Counted from the first letter of the stretch, positions 44,596 to 53,726 are shown. The stretch: 64,000 nt of DNA from Rhizobium sp. GN54 (GCF_021026345.1 NZ_JAJNCZ010000001.1:248001-312000), one strand, 5' to 3'. The notes: generated by a model from the letters alone, not told the origin. Program-made: numbers and translations.

Positions 44596-45348
44596 GTGGC
44601 AAACGATCCGACCCATCAGTTTCTGGTCAACAAGATTGTTCCGATCGAGATTGGCGGAATCGATTTCTCGTTCACCAATGCGTCGCTGTTCATGGTCGCC
44701 TCCGCCGCGGTCGCCTCGGGCTTCCTCTACATGACCACCTCGCAGCGCGGCATCATTCCGAGCCGCCTGCAGTCGGTCTCCGAGATGTCCTACGAATTCA
44801 TCGCCTCGATGCTGCGCGAAGGTGCCGGCAGCGGCGGCATGAAGTTCTTCCCGATGGTGTTCTCGCTGTTCATGTTCATCCTGACGGCGAACCTGCTCGG
44901 CATGATGCCGTATTTCTTCACGGTCACCAGCCAGATCATCGTCACCTTCGCGCTGGCGCTGTTCGTCATCGGCACCGTCGTCCTCTACGGTTTCTACAAG
45001 CACGGCTTCGGCTTTTTGAAGCTGTTCGTGCCGCACGGCGTCCCCGGCGCGCTTCTTCCGCTCGTCGTCGCGATCGAGATCATCTCGTTCCTGTCGCGCC
45101 CGATCTCGCTCTCCGTCCGTCTCTTCGCCAACATGCTGGCTGGACACATCACGCTCAAGGTGTTCGCAGGCTTCGTCGCCTCGCTCGGAACCCTCGGCGC
45201 GCTGGGTATCGGCGGCGCGATCCTGCCCCTCATCATGACGGTCGCCCTGACCGGTCTCGAGTTCCTCGTGGCATTCCTGCAGGCCTACGTCTTTGCGGTA
45301 CTGACGTGCATGTACCTCAATGACGCGATCCACCCGGGCAGCCACTAA
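44596..45348 (+). CDS. atpB: F0F1 ATP synthase subunit a
   Basis: 250 residues from GTG 44596. Multi-helix membrane protein; the essential Arg is in [13 protein letters not shown]. Conserved [25 protein letters not shown] closes the protein. It provides the proton half-channels next to the c-ring. Second gene of the F0 operon; F1 genes are elsewhere, as usual in alphaproteobacteria. Confidence 0.98.
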   Translation: MANDPTHQFLVNKIVPIEIGGIDFSFTNASLFMVASAAVASGFLYMTTSQRGIIPSRLQSVSEMSYEFIASMLREGAGSGGMKFFPMVFSLFMFILTANLLGMMPYFFTVTSQIIVTFALALFVIGTVVLYGFYKHGFGFLKLFVPHGVPGALLPLVVAIEIISFLSRPISLSVRLFANMLAGHITLKVFAGFVASLGTLGALGIGGAILPLIMTVALTGLEFLVAFLQAYVFAVLTCMYLNDAIHPGSH

Positions 45349-45413
45349 GGATAAAGTCGTTGGTGCGTTCCGCACCAGTCCAAGCCGCAACAACCCATTC
45401 GAAGGAGTTCATC

Positions 45414-45641
45414 ATGGAAGCGGAAGCAGCAAAGTACATCGGCGCAGGTCTCGCATGCTTTGGCATGGCCGGCACGGCCCTCGGCCTCGGCAACATCTTC
45501 GGCAACTACCTCGCCGGCGCCCTGCGCAACCCGTCTGCTGCTGACGGTCAGTTCGGCCGCCTCGTATTCGGCTTCGCCGTTACGGAAGCTCTGGGCATCT
45601 TCTCGCTGCTCATCGCTCTGCTGCTGCTCTTCGCCGTCTGA
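45414..45641 (+). CDS. atpE: F0F1 ATP synthase subunit c
   Basis: 75 residues, two helices with the polar loop RNPSA. The proton-carrying carboxylate is Glu58 in [10 protein letters not shown]. The N-terminal helix has the alternating glycines of c subunits. AAGGAG 7 bases before ATG 45414 is the strongest Shine-Dalgarno of the operon, fitting the 8-15-fold demand for this subunit. Confidence 0.98.
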   Translation: MEAEAAKYIGAGLACFGMAGTALGLGNIFGNYLAGALRNPSAADGQFGRLVFGFAVTEALGIFSLLIALLLLFAV

Positions 45642-45719
45642 TACGGCTCGAAGACCGGACCACGGCTCTCTCTCAGGAGCCGTGGTCCGCTTGATATTTG
45701 AGTGCACCTGGAGGTGAGC

Positions 45720-46376
45720 ATGTCTGCGACCGCGGCCAAGGCCGAGTCCATCCCATTCAAGATCGCTCAGGCCGAGACCACGACGGAGACGCACGACGCC
45801 GCTCCGGCAGGTGATGCGCATGGCGCCGCCCCGGCTGGCGAACTGCACACCGAAACGGGGGTCGCGCATGGCGAAGAGCACGGAAGCGGCGTCTTCCCGC
45901 CCTTCGACGCCTCGACCTTCCCCTCCCAGCTCCTGTGGCTGGCGATCACCTTCGGTATCTTCTACCTGGTCATGTCCAAGGTCATCGTGCCGCGCATCGG
46001 CTCGATCCTCGAGACGCGCCACGACCGCATCGCCCAGGATCTCGACGAGGCCTCGCGCCTGAAGGCCGAGGCCGACAACGCGATCTCGACCTATGAAAAG
46101 GAGCTGGCGGACGCCCGCGCCAAGGGCAACGTCATCGCCACCGAGGCGCGCGAAGCCGCCAAGGCCAAGGCCGACGCCGAGCGCCTGAAGAACGAGGAAA
46201 GCCTCAACGGCAAGATCGCCGCCGCCGAGACCCGCATCGCCGGGATCAAGGAAAAGGCGCTTGCCGACGTCGGCGCGATCGCCGAGGAAACCGCAGCCGC
46301 CGTTGTCGAGCAGCTGATCGGCGGCAAGACCACCAAGGCCGAGATCTCGGCTGCGGTGAAGGCCGCGGCGAAGTAA
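45720..46376 (+). CDS. atpF': F0F1 ATP synthase subunit b'
   Basis: 218 residues. An Ala/His/Glu-rich N-terminal extension of about 65 residues precedes the single membrane helix ([21 protein letters not shown]). A long charged coiled coil follows. The extension makes it clearly longer than the next gene product and marks it as b'. With b it forms the heterodimeric peripheral stalk. TGGAGG precedes ATG 45720. Confidence 0.95.
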   Translation: MSATAAKAESIPFKIAQAETTTETHDAAPAGDAHGAAPAGELHTETGVAHGEEHGSGVFPPFDASTFPSQLLWLAITFGIFYLVMSKVIVPRIGSILETRHDRIAQDLDEASRLKAEADNAISTYEKELADARAKGNVIATEAREAAKAKADAERLKNEESLNGKIAAAETRIAGIKEKALADVGAIAEETAAAVVEQLIGGKTTKAEISAAVKAAAK

Positions 46377-46389
46377 GGAGCGGACGACC

Positions 46390-46875
46390 ATGGCATTTGA
46401 TGCAACTTTCTACGCCTTCGTCGGCCTCGTCCTGTTCCTGGCCCTGATCGCCTATCTCAAGGTTCCGGCCATGATGGGCAGCGCGCTGGACCAGCGGGCC
46501 GAGAAGATCTCCAACGATCTCGCCGAGGCCAAGCGCCTGCGCGAGGAGGCCCAGAGCCTGCTGGCCGAATACCAGCGCAAGCGCAAGGAAGCCGAGGCCG
46601 AGGCCGCCTCGATCGTCGCCGTCGCCCAGCGCGAGGCCGAGGCGCTGGCCGCCGAGGCCAAGCAGAAGACGGAAGAATATGTGGCACGCCGCACGGCGCT
46701 GTCGGAACAGAAGATCAAGCAGGCCGAGGCCGACGCCATCAACGCCGTCCGCTCCGCTGCCGTCGATCTCGCCATCGGCGCGGCAGAGACCGTGCTGGCG
46801 GCCAAGAAGGACGCGGAGATCGGCAAGTCGCTGTTCGACAAGGCCGTCTCGGAGGTCAAGGCACGGCTGAACTGA
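46390..46875 (+). CDS. atpF: F0F1 ATP synthase subunit b
   Basis: 161 residues. Membrane helix at about 6-25 (FYAFVGLVLFLALIAYLKVP) followed at once by an Ala/Glu/Lys coiled coil to the end. It pairs with b' in the stalk that holds F1 still. AAGGAG precedes ATG 46390. Last gene of the operon; a strong terminator follows. Confidence 0.97.
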   Translation: MAFDATFYAFVGLVLFLALIAYLKVPAMMGSALDQRAEKISNDLAEAKRLREEAQSLLAEYQRKRKEAEAEAASIVAVAQREAEALAAEAKQKTEEYVARRTALSEQKIKQAEADAINAVRSAAVDLAIGAAETVLAAKKDAEIGKSLFDKAVSEVKARLN

Positions 46876-46903
46876 GGTTCGACCGAAGCCTGCAAATGAA
46901 ATG

Positions 46904-46928
46904 AGGCCGGAGCGATCCGGCCTTTTTT
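46904..46928 (+). terminator. Rho-independent terminator of the atp operon
   Basis: AGGCCGGA (46904-46911), GCGA loop, TCCGGCCT (46916-46923), then a run of six T including the stem's last base. It begins 28 bases after the atpF stop. Confidence 0.92.
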
Positions 46929-47207
46929 CGTTGCGGACGCTGGTAAGGGGTTATGTCTCGGGAGCCTTCGTCGGGCGCGTGGCATCTGGCATTCGCGCGC
47001 CGGTTCTGCGGCTTCTCCGTGCAGGCGGTCGGCGGTCGATGGGCATGGCGGATTTCGCCGGTGAGTTGATGCGGCGGACGTTTCGCGTGGGCCTCCGGCG
47101 GTGCTGCGGCATGGGCTGGCGCTCAACGGCTCGAAGACTGTGTTCAGAAACGTCGAAGGACGAATGTGGCGGATTGGGATCTGCCTCAGGCCAGGCTGCG
47201 CACCTGC
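46929..47207. other. Gene-free stretch between atpF and rnhB
   Basis: About 280 bases with no convincing gene on either strand, no repeat and no recognised RNA. Open frames here are Arg-rich and lack starts or family features. It may be decayed DNA left from a lost gene; no homology could be read by eye. Confidence 0.5.
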
Positions 47208-47867
47208 TTACTCAGAGGCATCCGGGCGGAACGGGCGGAAGCTCATGCGATGCAGGTTGCAGGGGCCGAGGGTGCCGATCGCGTCGCGGTGGCGCTCGGT
47301 GCCGTAGCCGGCATGGGTGCCGAAGCCGTAGCCGGGATAGCTGTTGTCGGCGCAGGCCATCATCCGGTCGCGCACGACCTTGGCGACGATGGAGGCGGCG
47401 GCGATCGACAGGACCCGCGCATCGCCCTTCACCACCGCACGCCCGGCGCAGGCGAGCCCCGGCGGCACATCAAGCCCGTCGGTCAGCACCAGCCCCGGGC
47501 GGACCGTCAGGCCGCAGACGGCCCGGCGCATGGCATCGAGGCTGGCCTTGCGGATGTCGGTCTTGTCGATCCGGCGCGCGCTGCTGGATGCGACGGAGAC
47601 GACCGAGGTCGCAAGGATCTGTACGAACAGCGCCTCGCGCTTCACGGCCGACAGTTGCTTGGAATCGTGCAGCCCGTCCGGGATCCTGTCCGGATCGAGC
47701 ACGACGGCGGCGGCGACCACGGGGCCGGCCAGCGGTCCGCGCCCGGCCTCGTCGGCACCGGCCACCGGCCATTGCCCGGCCCGGCGTGCCGAAAGCTCCA
47801 TCGAGAAATCGGGTCCGGCGGGAAGGTCGAAGAGAAGGGGGGAATCGGTCGTCGCGCGGCGTTTCAT
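47208..47867 (-). CDS. rnhB: Ribonuclease HII
   Basis: 219 residues from [16 protein letters not shown]. The catalytic motif is [17 protein letters not shown]; further conserved segments are [27 protein letters not shown] and the HRMSFRPF end typical of type 2 RNases H. It removes RNA from RNA-DNA hybrids and single ribonucleotides. A longer in-frame start (47939) would add 24 residues and read through an inverted repeat, so it is not used. Confidence 0.96.
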   Translation of the reverse strand: MKRRATTDSPLLFDLPAGPDFSMELSARRAGQWPVAGADEAGRGPLAGPVVAAAVVLDPDRIPDGLHDSKQLSAVKREALFVQILATSVVSVASSSARRIDKTDIRKASLDAMRRAVCGLTVRPGLVLTDGLDVPPGLACAGRAVVKGDARVLSIAAASIVAKVVRDRMMACADNSYPGYGFGTHAGYGTERHRDAIGTLGPCNLHRMSFRPFRPDASE

Positions 47868-47932
47868 GCGGCGAACTTCGCACGGCCGACCGATTCCCCG
47901 CAAGTCCCCGGGCGAGGCGGCACCCGGGAACG

Positions 47933-47964
47933 TCGACATTGCGAGGGGGACAGGGCAATGTCGA
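47933..47964. repeat. Inverted repeat upstream of rnhB
   Basis: TCGACATTGC (47933-47942) and GCAATGTCGA (47955-47964) are exact inverses with a 12-base spacer, between the stop of the radical SAM gene and the rnhB start. It could be the terminator of the radical SAM gene or a leader structure of rnhB. Confidence 0.4.
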
Positions 47965-48023
47965 ATGGAAAGGGCAAGGTGCCGAACCTCGTCAGGAGAC
48001 GCCGCGCCCGTCGTGGCACGGTG

Positions 48024-49181
48024 CTACAGCAGCGACAGTTGCACCCCGCTGCCGGACGGCGGCACGAACAGGTCGGCCGAAAGGTTCCGCCGCGTCCGCA
48101 CCAGCCCCAGCCGCTTCGACGCCAGCTCGAAGCGGCGTGCGATCTGCCAGGCATAGGGACCGGCCCCCTTCATCCGCTTGCCGAATTCGGCGTCGTAGTC
48201 CTTGCCGCCGCGCATCGAGCGCACCAGCGACATGACGTGGCGGTAGCGGTCCGGATACTCGCGCAGCAGCCAGTCGCGGAACAGCGGGCTGACCTCCAGC
48301 GGCAGGCGCAGGAGCACATAGCTCGCCTCCTGCGCGCCGGCGGCCTTGCCGGAATCGAGGATCTTCTCGATCTCGTGGTCGTTCAGCCCCGGAATGATCG
48401 GCGCCACCATGATGCTGACGGGGACGCCGGCTTCCGAAAGCGCGCGCATCGCCTCCAGCCGCCGCGGCGGGGTCGCGGCTCTCGGCTCCATGCTGCGGGC
48501 CAGCTTGCGGTCGAGCGTCGTCACCGACAGCCCGACCCAGGCGAGCCCCTTCCTGGCCATGCGCGCGAGGATGTCGATGTCGCGCATGATCAGCGCCGAC
48601 TTGGTGACGATCGAGACGGGGTGGTTGGCCGTCTCCAGTATCTCCAGGATCTGGCGCATGATCCGCCATTCCTTCTCGATCGGCTGGTAGGGATCGGTAT
48701 TGGTGCCGATGGCGATCACCCGCGGCTTGTAACCGGGCTTCGAGAGCTCGCGTTCCAGAAGTTTCGGCGCGTCCGGCTTGGCAAAGAGCCTCGCCTCGAA
48801 GTCGAGCCCCGCCGAAAGCCCCATGAAGGCATGCGTCGGTCGGGCGAAGCAGTAGATGCAGCCGTGCTCGCAGCCGCGATAGGGATTGACCGAGCGGTCG
48901 AAGGGAATGTCGGGGGATTCGTTGCGGGTGATGATGCTGCGCGGCTTTTCGACCTGCACCTCGGTTTTGAAGGGCGGCAGCTCCTCGAGCGTCTGCCAGC
49001 CGTCGTCGAAGCGCTCGCGCACCTGCTGCTCGAAACGGCCGGAGAAATTCATCCCGGCGCCGCGCCCGCGACGGCGGTCGATGTCGATCCGCAGGCCGCT
49101 CTGCGCCACCAGCGCATCGGCAATGTCGGCCGTATTGGCGGGCGCAAGCGCGCCCTGCCTGAGACTGGACAGGTCTGCCAT
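48024..49181 (-). CDS. PA0069-family radical SAM protein (spore photoproduct lyase-like)
   Basis: 385 residues from MADLSSLRQGALAP. The radical SAM cluster is C-x3-C-x2-C in YRGCEHGCIYCFARPTH. Downstream IAIGTNTDPYQPIEKEWRI and VSIMVAPIIPGLNDHEI are PA0069/SplB-like signatures. Members share the fold of DNA photoproduct lyase, but their reaction is not established. A LexA-type box lies about 62 bases upstream of the start, which suggests SOS induction and a DNA-damage role (inference). rnhB lies downstream. Confidence 0.88.
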   Translation of the reverse strand: MADLSSLRQGALAPANTADIADALVAQSGLRIDIDRRRGRGAGMNFSGRFEQQVRERFDDGWQTLEELPPFKTEVQVEKPRSIITRNESPDIPFDRSVNPYRGCEHGCIYCFARPTHAFMGLSAGLDFEARLFAKPDAPKLLERELSKPGYKPRVIAIGTNTDPYQPIEKEWRIMRQILEILETANHPVSIVTKSALIMRDIDILARMARKGLAWVGLSVTTLDRKLARSMEPRAATPPRRLEAMRALSEAGVPVSIMVAPIIPGLNDHEIEKILDSGKAAGAQEASYVLLRLPLEVSPLFRDWLLREYPDRYRHVMSLVRSMRGGKDYDAEFGKRMKGAGPYAWQIARRFELASKRLGLVRTRRNLSADLFVPPSGSGVQLSLL

Positions 49182-49242
49182 CGGGGTTCTCCGCAGGGGA
49201 ATCGTCTCCCCCTCAATGACTTTATTCCTAACGACGAAAGGA

Positions 49243-49257
49243 GAACAATACAAGAAC
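49243..49257. promoter_or_regulatory. LexA (SOS) box, alphaproteobacterial type
   Basis: GAAC (49243-49246), AATACAA, GAAC (49254-49257) is an exact GAAC-N7-GAAC, the direct-repeat LexA target of rhizobia. On the leftward strand it overlaps a candidate -35 (TTGTAT) spaced 17 bases from TAGGAA, ahead of the radical SAM gene. The rightward neighbour is a GT2-like gene 115 bases away. Confidence 0.75.
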
Positions 49258-49371
49258 AAAATGAAGGACGGTGTAATCCGGGTGCGAAAGCGACCAATCT
49301 ACTACCACTAAGTGCAATCCATGCGTTTGTTGCCAGTGGCGCTGGGTGTTGCGATGCGGTAAGGGTCAGCC

Positions 49372-49893
49372 ATGCTGACGGTCATCATGGAAAGCCGAGA
49401 CAACGAACCCGAGCTGGCGCAGACCCTGTCCGCGCTGGTGGCGGGCGCCGTGGAGGGCATCGTGCGCGACGTGATCGTGCTCGACCACGGCTCGGACGAC
49501 GGTTCGTCCCAGGTCGCGGATGCGGCCGGCTGCCGCTTCATGACCGAGTGGAGCGTGGAGGAGATCGTACGCTCCGCCCGCGGCGACTGGCTGCTTTTGC
49601 TGGAGCCCGGCGCGCGGCCACTCTTCGGCTGGGTCGATGCGGTTTCCGAGCACGTCTCGCTGAACAAGGGACCGGCGCGCTTCGCCGGATCGCGCAACCA
49701 TCGCCGGCCGTTCATGCGTCGCCTCGTCGAGCGCCGGCCGCCGCTCGAATGCGGCCTGCTCGTGTCCAAGCGGCAGGCCTGCGCGATCGTGCGCAAGGGC
49801 ATGAAACTGGACGAACTCGCCACCGGCCTCGCCGCCCGCAAGCTGGTCGCCGAGATCGTTCCCGCCTGGGCTGTCCGGGCGATGCGGGACTAG
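49372..49893 (+). CDS. Small glycosyltransferase family 2-like protein
   Basis: 173 residues. It opens with MLTVIMESRDNEPELAQTLSALVAGAVEGIVRDVIVLDHGSDDGS, the GT-A nucleotide-binding strand-turn of family 2. RGDWLLLLEPGARP follows where the DxD usually stands; no clear DxD is present. At 173 residues it is shorter than typical GT2 enzymes (about 230 or more). It may be a reduced or non-catalytic member. AAGGG lies 6 bases before ATG 49372. Confidence 0.75.
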   Translation: MLTVIMESRDNEPELAQTLSALVAGAVEGIVRDVIVLDHGSDDGSSQVADAAGCRFMTEWSVEEIVRSARGDWLLLLEPGARPLFGWVDAVSEHVSLNKGPARFAGSRNHRRPFMRRLVERRPPLECGLLVSKRQACAIVRKGMKLDELATGLAARKLVAEIVPAWAVRAMRD

Positions 49894-49901
49894 AGTCCGT
49901 C

Positions 49902-49920
49902 CCCGGCCGAGCAGGCCGGG
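49902..49920 (+). terminator. Hairpin after the GT2-like gene
   Basis: CCCGGCC-GAGCA-GGCCGGG, 8 bases after the stop, followed by TCTTGATA. A compact GC stem with a weak T region. Confidence 0.5.
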
Positions 49921-49986
49921 TCTTGATAACGCGAAAATTGAGCGGACAATGTCGGCGGGCTGTGGCGCGAACTGCGGGAGCTGCGG

Positions 49987-50400
49987 ATGCTGATTGGCAC
50001 GTGTCACTGCGAGGCAGCACACTGGACGATGACGGGCGATCCGGGACCGGTCACAGCGTGCAATTGCACCCTGTGTCGCCGCTACGGCGCGCTCTGGGCC
50101 TATGATTTCGAGGGCGGCGACGACGGGGACGGGCGCATCCGCCTCCACGGCACCACCAGCGCCTTCACCCGCATGGGGAGCAGGCCCTCGCTGGAGATCC
50201 GCTTCTGCCCGACCTGCGCATGCGTCCTGTGCTGGCGGGGGCTGAGCCTCGATCCGGACGGGCGCCGGCGCATGGCGGTCAATGTCCGTCTCGCGGCCCC
50301 CGAGGCGGTCGCGCACCTGCCGATCGATCACTTCGACGGGCTGGACAGCTTCGACGATCTGCCGCGGGACGGCCGCTGCGTCCGCGACCTGTGGTTCTGA
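49987..50400 (+). CDS. GFA-family (glutathione-dependent formaldehyde-activating-like) zinc protein
   Basis: 137 residues. Zinc cysteines are in GTCHCEAAHW, ACNCTLCRRYGALWAY and FCPTCACVLCW, the GFA/CENP-V pattern. The family binds two zinc ions; most members are not proven formaldehyde enzymes, so the reaction is open. Start ATG 49987. It converges with moaB, with 33 bases between the stops. Confidence 0.9.
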   Translation: MLIGTCHCEAAHWTMTGDPGPVTACNCTLCRRYGALWAYDFEGGDDGDGRIRLHGTTSAFTRMGSRPSLEIRFCPTCACVLCWRGLSLDPDGRRRMAVNVRLAAPEAVAHLPIDHFDGLDSFDDLPRDGRCVRDLWF

Positions 50401-50433
50401 GGCGGATACCGCGCCGGCAGCGGGCGCTTTCGC

Positions 50434-50976
50434 CTATTTGCGCTTCAGGTGCTCGTCGAGCCGCGGCATGATCTCGACGAAGTTGCACGGCATGTGCCGG
50501 TAGTCGAGCTGGCCCTCGAGGATACCGTCCCAGGCGTCGCGGCAGGCGCCGGGCGAGCCGGGCAGGACGAAGATGAAGGTGGCGTTCGCCACGCCGCCGG
50601 TGGCGCGCGACTGGATCGTCGAGGTGCCGATCTTGTCGTAGGAGATCCGGTGAAACACCTCCGAAAACCCGTCCATCCGCTTCTCGAACAGCGGTTCCAG
50701 CGCTTCCGGGGTGACGTCGCGGCCGGTAAAGCCGGTCCCGCCGGTGGTAATGACGACGTCGATCGCCGCGTCTTTGGTCCAGGCCTCGACCTGCGCGCGG
50801 ATCGCCTGCCTGTCGTCGGGCACGATGGCGCGGGCGGCGAGCCGGTGCCCGGCCTTCTCCAGCCGCTCCACCAGCGTGTCGCCGGAACGGTCGTCCGAAG
50901 GCGTGCGGGTGTCGGAGACGGTGAGCACGGCGATCGAAAGCGGAATGAACGGTCTCGTCTCGTCAAGGCGCGCCAT
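50434..50976 (-). CDS. moaB: Molybdopterin adenylyltransferase/MoaB
   Basis: 180 residues. SIAVLTVSDTRTPSDDRSGDTLVERLEKAGH, TTGGTGFTGRDVTPEAL and the LPGSPGACRDAWDGIL end are the MoaB/Mog fold signatures. It acts in molybdenum cofactor synthesis. GAGAGGA precedes ATG 50976 inside the end of ispE; the two genes overlap by 14 bases, so moaB is the last gene of a TPR-ispE-moaB operon. Confidence 0.94.
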   Translation of the reverse strand: MARLDETRPFIPLSIAVLTVSDTRTPSDDRSGDTLVERLEKAGHRLAARAIVPDDRQAIRAQVEAWTKDAAIDVVITTGGTGFTGRDVTPEALEPLFEKRMDGFSEVFHRISYDKIGTSTIQSRATGGVANATFIFVLPGSPGACRDAWDGILEGQLDYRHMPCNFVEIMPRLDEHLKRK

Positions 50977-51886
50977 GGCCGTCCTCTCCCTCGAAAGCCG
51001 CGCTGGCGATGACGAACCAGCCGGGATGTGCCGCGCCCAGAGCCTGCGCCGCCTCATTGGCCGCCTCCAGGCTGTGATAGAGCCCGAAGCAGGTCGCCCC
51101 AGAGCCGGACATGCGCACGAGCACCGGCGCGGTTGCCGCAAGCGCCTGCCGGACCGTCTCGATCTCGGGGCAGAGGGCGGTCGCTGGCGCCTCCAGATCA
51201 TTGCGCATCGCCTGCAGCGCTGCAAGCCAGCAGGGTCCGGCGGTGCCGGCCTTGGGAACCTTCAGCCGCGGATTGTGCTTGTCCGGCAGGCGCCGGAAGA
51301 TCTCCGGCGTCGGGACGCCGACAAGCGGATTGACGAGCACCATGGCAAAAGTGGGCAGGTCGGCGCGCAGTTCGATGTCCTCGCCGATCCCGCGGGCGAC
51401 GAGCGGCCGCGAGGCGAGGCACATCGGCACGTCCGCCCCGAGGCCGAGGGCGATGGCGTCGAGCAGGTCCCGGTCGATCCCGGCGTTCCAGTGGCGCAGC
51501 AGCCCGCGCAGGGTCGCCGCCGCATCCGCCGAGCCGCCGCCGATGCCGGAGGCGACCGGCAGGTTCTTCTCCAGGTGCAGGTGGACCGGCGGAGCGGCGA
51601 TGCCGCGCTCGGTGAGGGCTGCGCGAAGCCGGTCGCGCGCCCTGAGTACGAGATTGTCGGCCCCGGGCGTGTCGTCCAGTTGCGCCGCAAAGCGGCCGGA
51701 GAGGGTGAGGCGGTCGGCCCCTGCAGGCGCGATCGAGACACGGTCGCCGAAGGCGGCAAAGGTCACGAGCATGTCCAGCAGGTGATAGCCGTCGGCGCGC
51801 TGGCCGACGACATGCAGCGCGAGATTGATCTTCGCCGGCGCCGGCTCCGTCAGCGTGAACCCGGATGCGCCATCGTCGCAAACCAT
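50963..51886 (-). CDS. ispE: 4-diphosphocytidyl-2-C-methyl-D-erythritol kinase
   Basis: 307 residues, GHMP kinase. APAKINLALHVVGQRADGYHLLDMLVTF at the N-terminus, ATP loop PVASGIGGGSADAAA in the middle, and VRMSGSGATCFGLY near the C-terminus. It phosphorylates CDP-methylerythritol in the MEP isoprenoid pathway. It begins 7 bases after the TPR gene stop and overlaps moaB. A polyprenyl synthase using MEP products is divergently encoded beside this operon. Confidence 0.96.
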   Translation of the reverse strand: MVCDDGASGFTLTEPAPAKINLALHVVGQRADGYHLLDMLVTFAAFGDRVSIAPAGADRLTLSGRFAAQLDDTPGADNLVLRARDRLRAALTERGIAAPPVHLHLEKNLPVASGIGGGSADAAATLRGLLRHWNAGIDRDLLDAIALGLGADVPMCLASRPLVARGIGEDIELRADLPTFAMVLVNPLVGVPTPEIFRRLPDKHNPRLKVPKAGTAGPCWLAALQAMRNDLEAPATALCPEIETVRQALAATAPVLVRMSGSGATCFGLYHSLEAANEAAQALGAAHPGWFVIASAAFEGEDGHGAP

Positions 51887-51893
51887 GGAGCGG

Positions 51894-53726
51894 TCAGGAC
51901 TTCTTGTCGGGCTCGCCCGGCGCGGGTTCCTTGACCGGTTCCTTCTGCTCGATCGCTTGCGCTGCGGCCGGCGGCGTGTTGCTCTCGTCCGGCAGGCCCT
52001 TTTCGATCTTCGCCTTGATCTTCGGGATCTCGGCCTCTTCCGGCTTCAGGCCCAGCGCCCGGTTCCACTGGAAGGTCGCCTCCAGCTTGCGTCCCACCCG
52101 CCAGTAGGCGTCGCCGAGGTGGTCGTTGATCGTCGGGTCGCCGGCGCGCAGTTCGGCGGCGCGCTCGAGTTCGGTCACCGCGTCGTCATACTGGCCGAGG
52201 CGGAAATAGGCCCAGCCGAGCGAGTCGACGATATAGCCGTCGTCCGGCTTGGCGCTGACCGCGCGGCGGATCATGTCGAGGCCTTCCTCGAGATTGGTGT
52301 TCATGTCCACCCAGGAATAGCCGAGATAGTTCAGCACCTGCGGCTGTTCCGGGTTGAGCTCCAGCGCCTTGCGGAAGTTCGGCTCGGCCTGCTCCCACTT
52401 CTTCTGCCGCTCGTAGGCGATGCCGCGCTGGAAGTAGATCGTCCATTGCGAGCGGTTGGGCACGTTGCCCATCTGCTCGACGGCGCGGTCGTAGACCTCG
52501 CCCATCTCCTTGTATTCCTTCGCATCAGACAGCACGCTGCCATAGGCGAGGTAGCTGCGCATGTCCTTCGGATCTTCGTCGATCAGCGCCTTGAGGTGGG
52601 TCTTGGCCTCGTCGACCTTGCCGAGATCGGCAAGCTGCAGGCCGAGCTGCAGCTCGGAGATGCGGCGCATCGGCGAATTCTCCGGCACCTGGCGGTAGAA
52701 CTCGATCGCCTGTTCCGGCTTCTCCTGGCTCTCCGCAAGCCCGCCGAGCAGCACCAGCGTATCGGCGCTGTCGGGATCGAGCGCGCGCGAGATCTGCAGG
52801 TAGAGCGAGACGATATCCTCCGCGCCCTCGCGGTTCAAAGCGCCGCCGATGGAAAACAGCACGCCCGCGGCGCCTTGCGCTGCGGTGCGCACCTGCTGTT
52901 CCTGCTTCTCGTCCTTCTCGATGCTGGCGCGCAGCGCCTTCAGCGGCGCATAGCTGGAGACGAGGTTCTCGCCGACCGAGATGGCGTCGAGCGCCTTCTG
53001 CTTGTTGCCATCGCGGGCCTCCAGCCGGGCCAGCGCCATCACCGCGCGCATGAAGGTGTCGGGCGCGGCACTGCCGCCGTTGCGGTCGAGGATGGCGTCG
53101 TTCAGCCGCTTGCGGGCGGTGTCCTTGTCGCCGGCCGCGGCCGCGATGGCGCCGGCATTGTAGTTCTTGAAGATCGAGAACCAGTCGGGCCCGTCGAGGT
53201 CGCTGATGCCGGCAAGCGCCTGCTTGGCCTTGCCGTCGCCGAATTTCGCCCAGGACAGAAGCAGCCCGTTCATCATGCGGTCGAGGTCGTTCGGGCCGCT
53301 ATAGACGAGGATCTTCTCGGCCGTGCGGTATTCGCGCTTGCGGATGGCGTCCATGCCGCGCACGACAGTGGTGATGCGCTCGACGGCCGGATCGTCCTTC
53401 AGCGCCTCGGCAAGCTTGACGCCGTCCTTGAACTCGCCGTCGAGCAGCAGCGTGATCATCAGCCGCTCCTTGACCTCGGTGTTGGTCGGGTCGAATTGCA
53501 GCGCGATCCGGTAGAGCTCGATCGCCGTCTTGTAGTCCTTGTCGACGTCCGCCGTCCGGGCGGCCAGGAAGGCGCCCGAGAAGGTGTCGACGGCTTTCGG
53601 GTCGAAGGTCACGGTCTCTGCGGCAGCGGCCGGCTCTTCCGCCCTTGCGGCCAACGGGCCGGCAAGCGTGACGCCGGCAAGGATCGCGGCGCTGGAAAGA
53701 AGCCGGATGAAAAGGGAATGCCGCAT
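51894..53726 (-). CDS. Secreted tetratricopeptide-repeat protein
   Basis: 610 residues from MRHSLFIRLLSSAAILAG. Signal peptide with cleavage near ARA|EE at about residue 30. TPR units fill the rest, clearest at about 335-545 (YKEMGEVYDRAVEQMG, YFQRGIAYERQKKWEQAEPNFRKALELNPEQP, DSLGWAYFRLGQYDDAVTELERAAEL). The C-terminus is a Pro/Glu/Lys tail. It is a periplasmic or outer-membrane-associated scaffold of unknown partner. AAAGGC 6 bases before ATG 53726 fixes the start. First gene of the TPR-ispE-moaB operon. Confidence 0.88.
   Translation of the reverse strand: MRHSLFIRLLSSAAILAGVTLAGPLAARAEEPAAAAETVTFDPKAVDTFSGAFLAARTADVDKDYKTAIELYRIALQFDPTNTEVKERLMITLLLDGEFKDGVKLAEALKDDPAVERITTVVRGMDAIRKREYRTAEKILVYSGPNDLDRMMNGLLLSWAKFGDGKAKQALAGISDLDGPDWFSIFKNYNAGAIAAAAGDKDTARKRLNDAILDRNGGSAAPDTFMRAVMALARLEARDGNKQKALDAISVGENLVSSYAPLKALRASIEKDEKQEQQVRTAAQGAAGVLFSIGGALNREGAEDIVSLYLQISRALDPDSADTLVLLGGLAESQEKPEQAIEFYRQVPENSPMRRISELQLGLQLADLGKVDEAKTHLKALIDEDPKDMRSYLAYGSVLSDAKEYKEMGEVYDRAVEQMGNVPNRSQWTIYFQRGIAYERQKKWEQAEPNFRKALELNPEQPQVLNYLGYSWVDMNTNLEEGLDMIRRAVSAKPDDGYIVDSLGWAYFRLGQYDDAVTELERAAELRAGDPTINDHLGDAYWRVGRKLEATFQWNRALGLKPEEAEIPKIKAKIEKGLPDESNTPPAAAQAIEQKEPVKEPAPGEPDKKS

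Noticed and set aside
46452-47126. A minus-strand frame covering atpF and the gap after it
   Set aside because: It crosses the atp terminator and atpF, and its sequence is Ser/Ala/Arg low complexity. No domain.
46901-48235. A 444-codon plus-strand frame across the atpF-rnhB gap and rnhB
   Set aside because: Extremely Arg/Ser/Pro-rich with no start signal or family match. rnhB on the other strand is certain.
49261-49311. A 16-codon frame (MKDGVIRVRKRPIYYH) right after the LexA box
   Set aside because: The AGGAG is 17 bases from its ATG, too far, and nothing else supports translation. Possibly a leader peptide, but not claimed.
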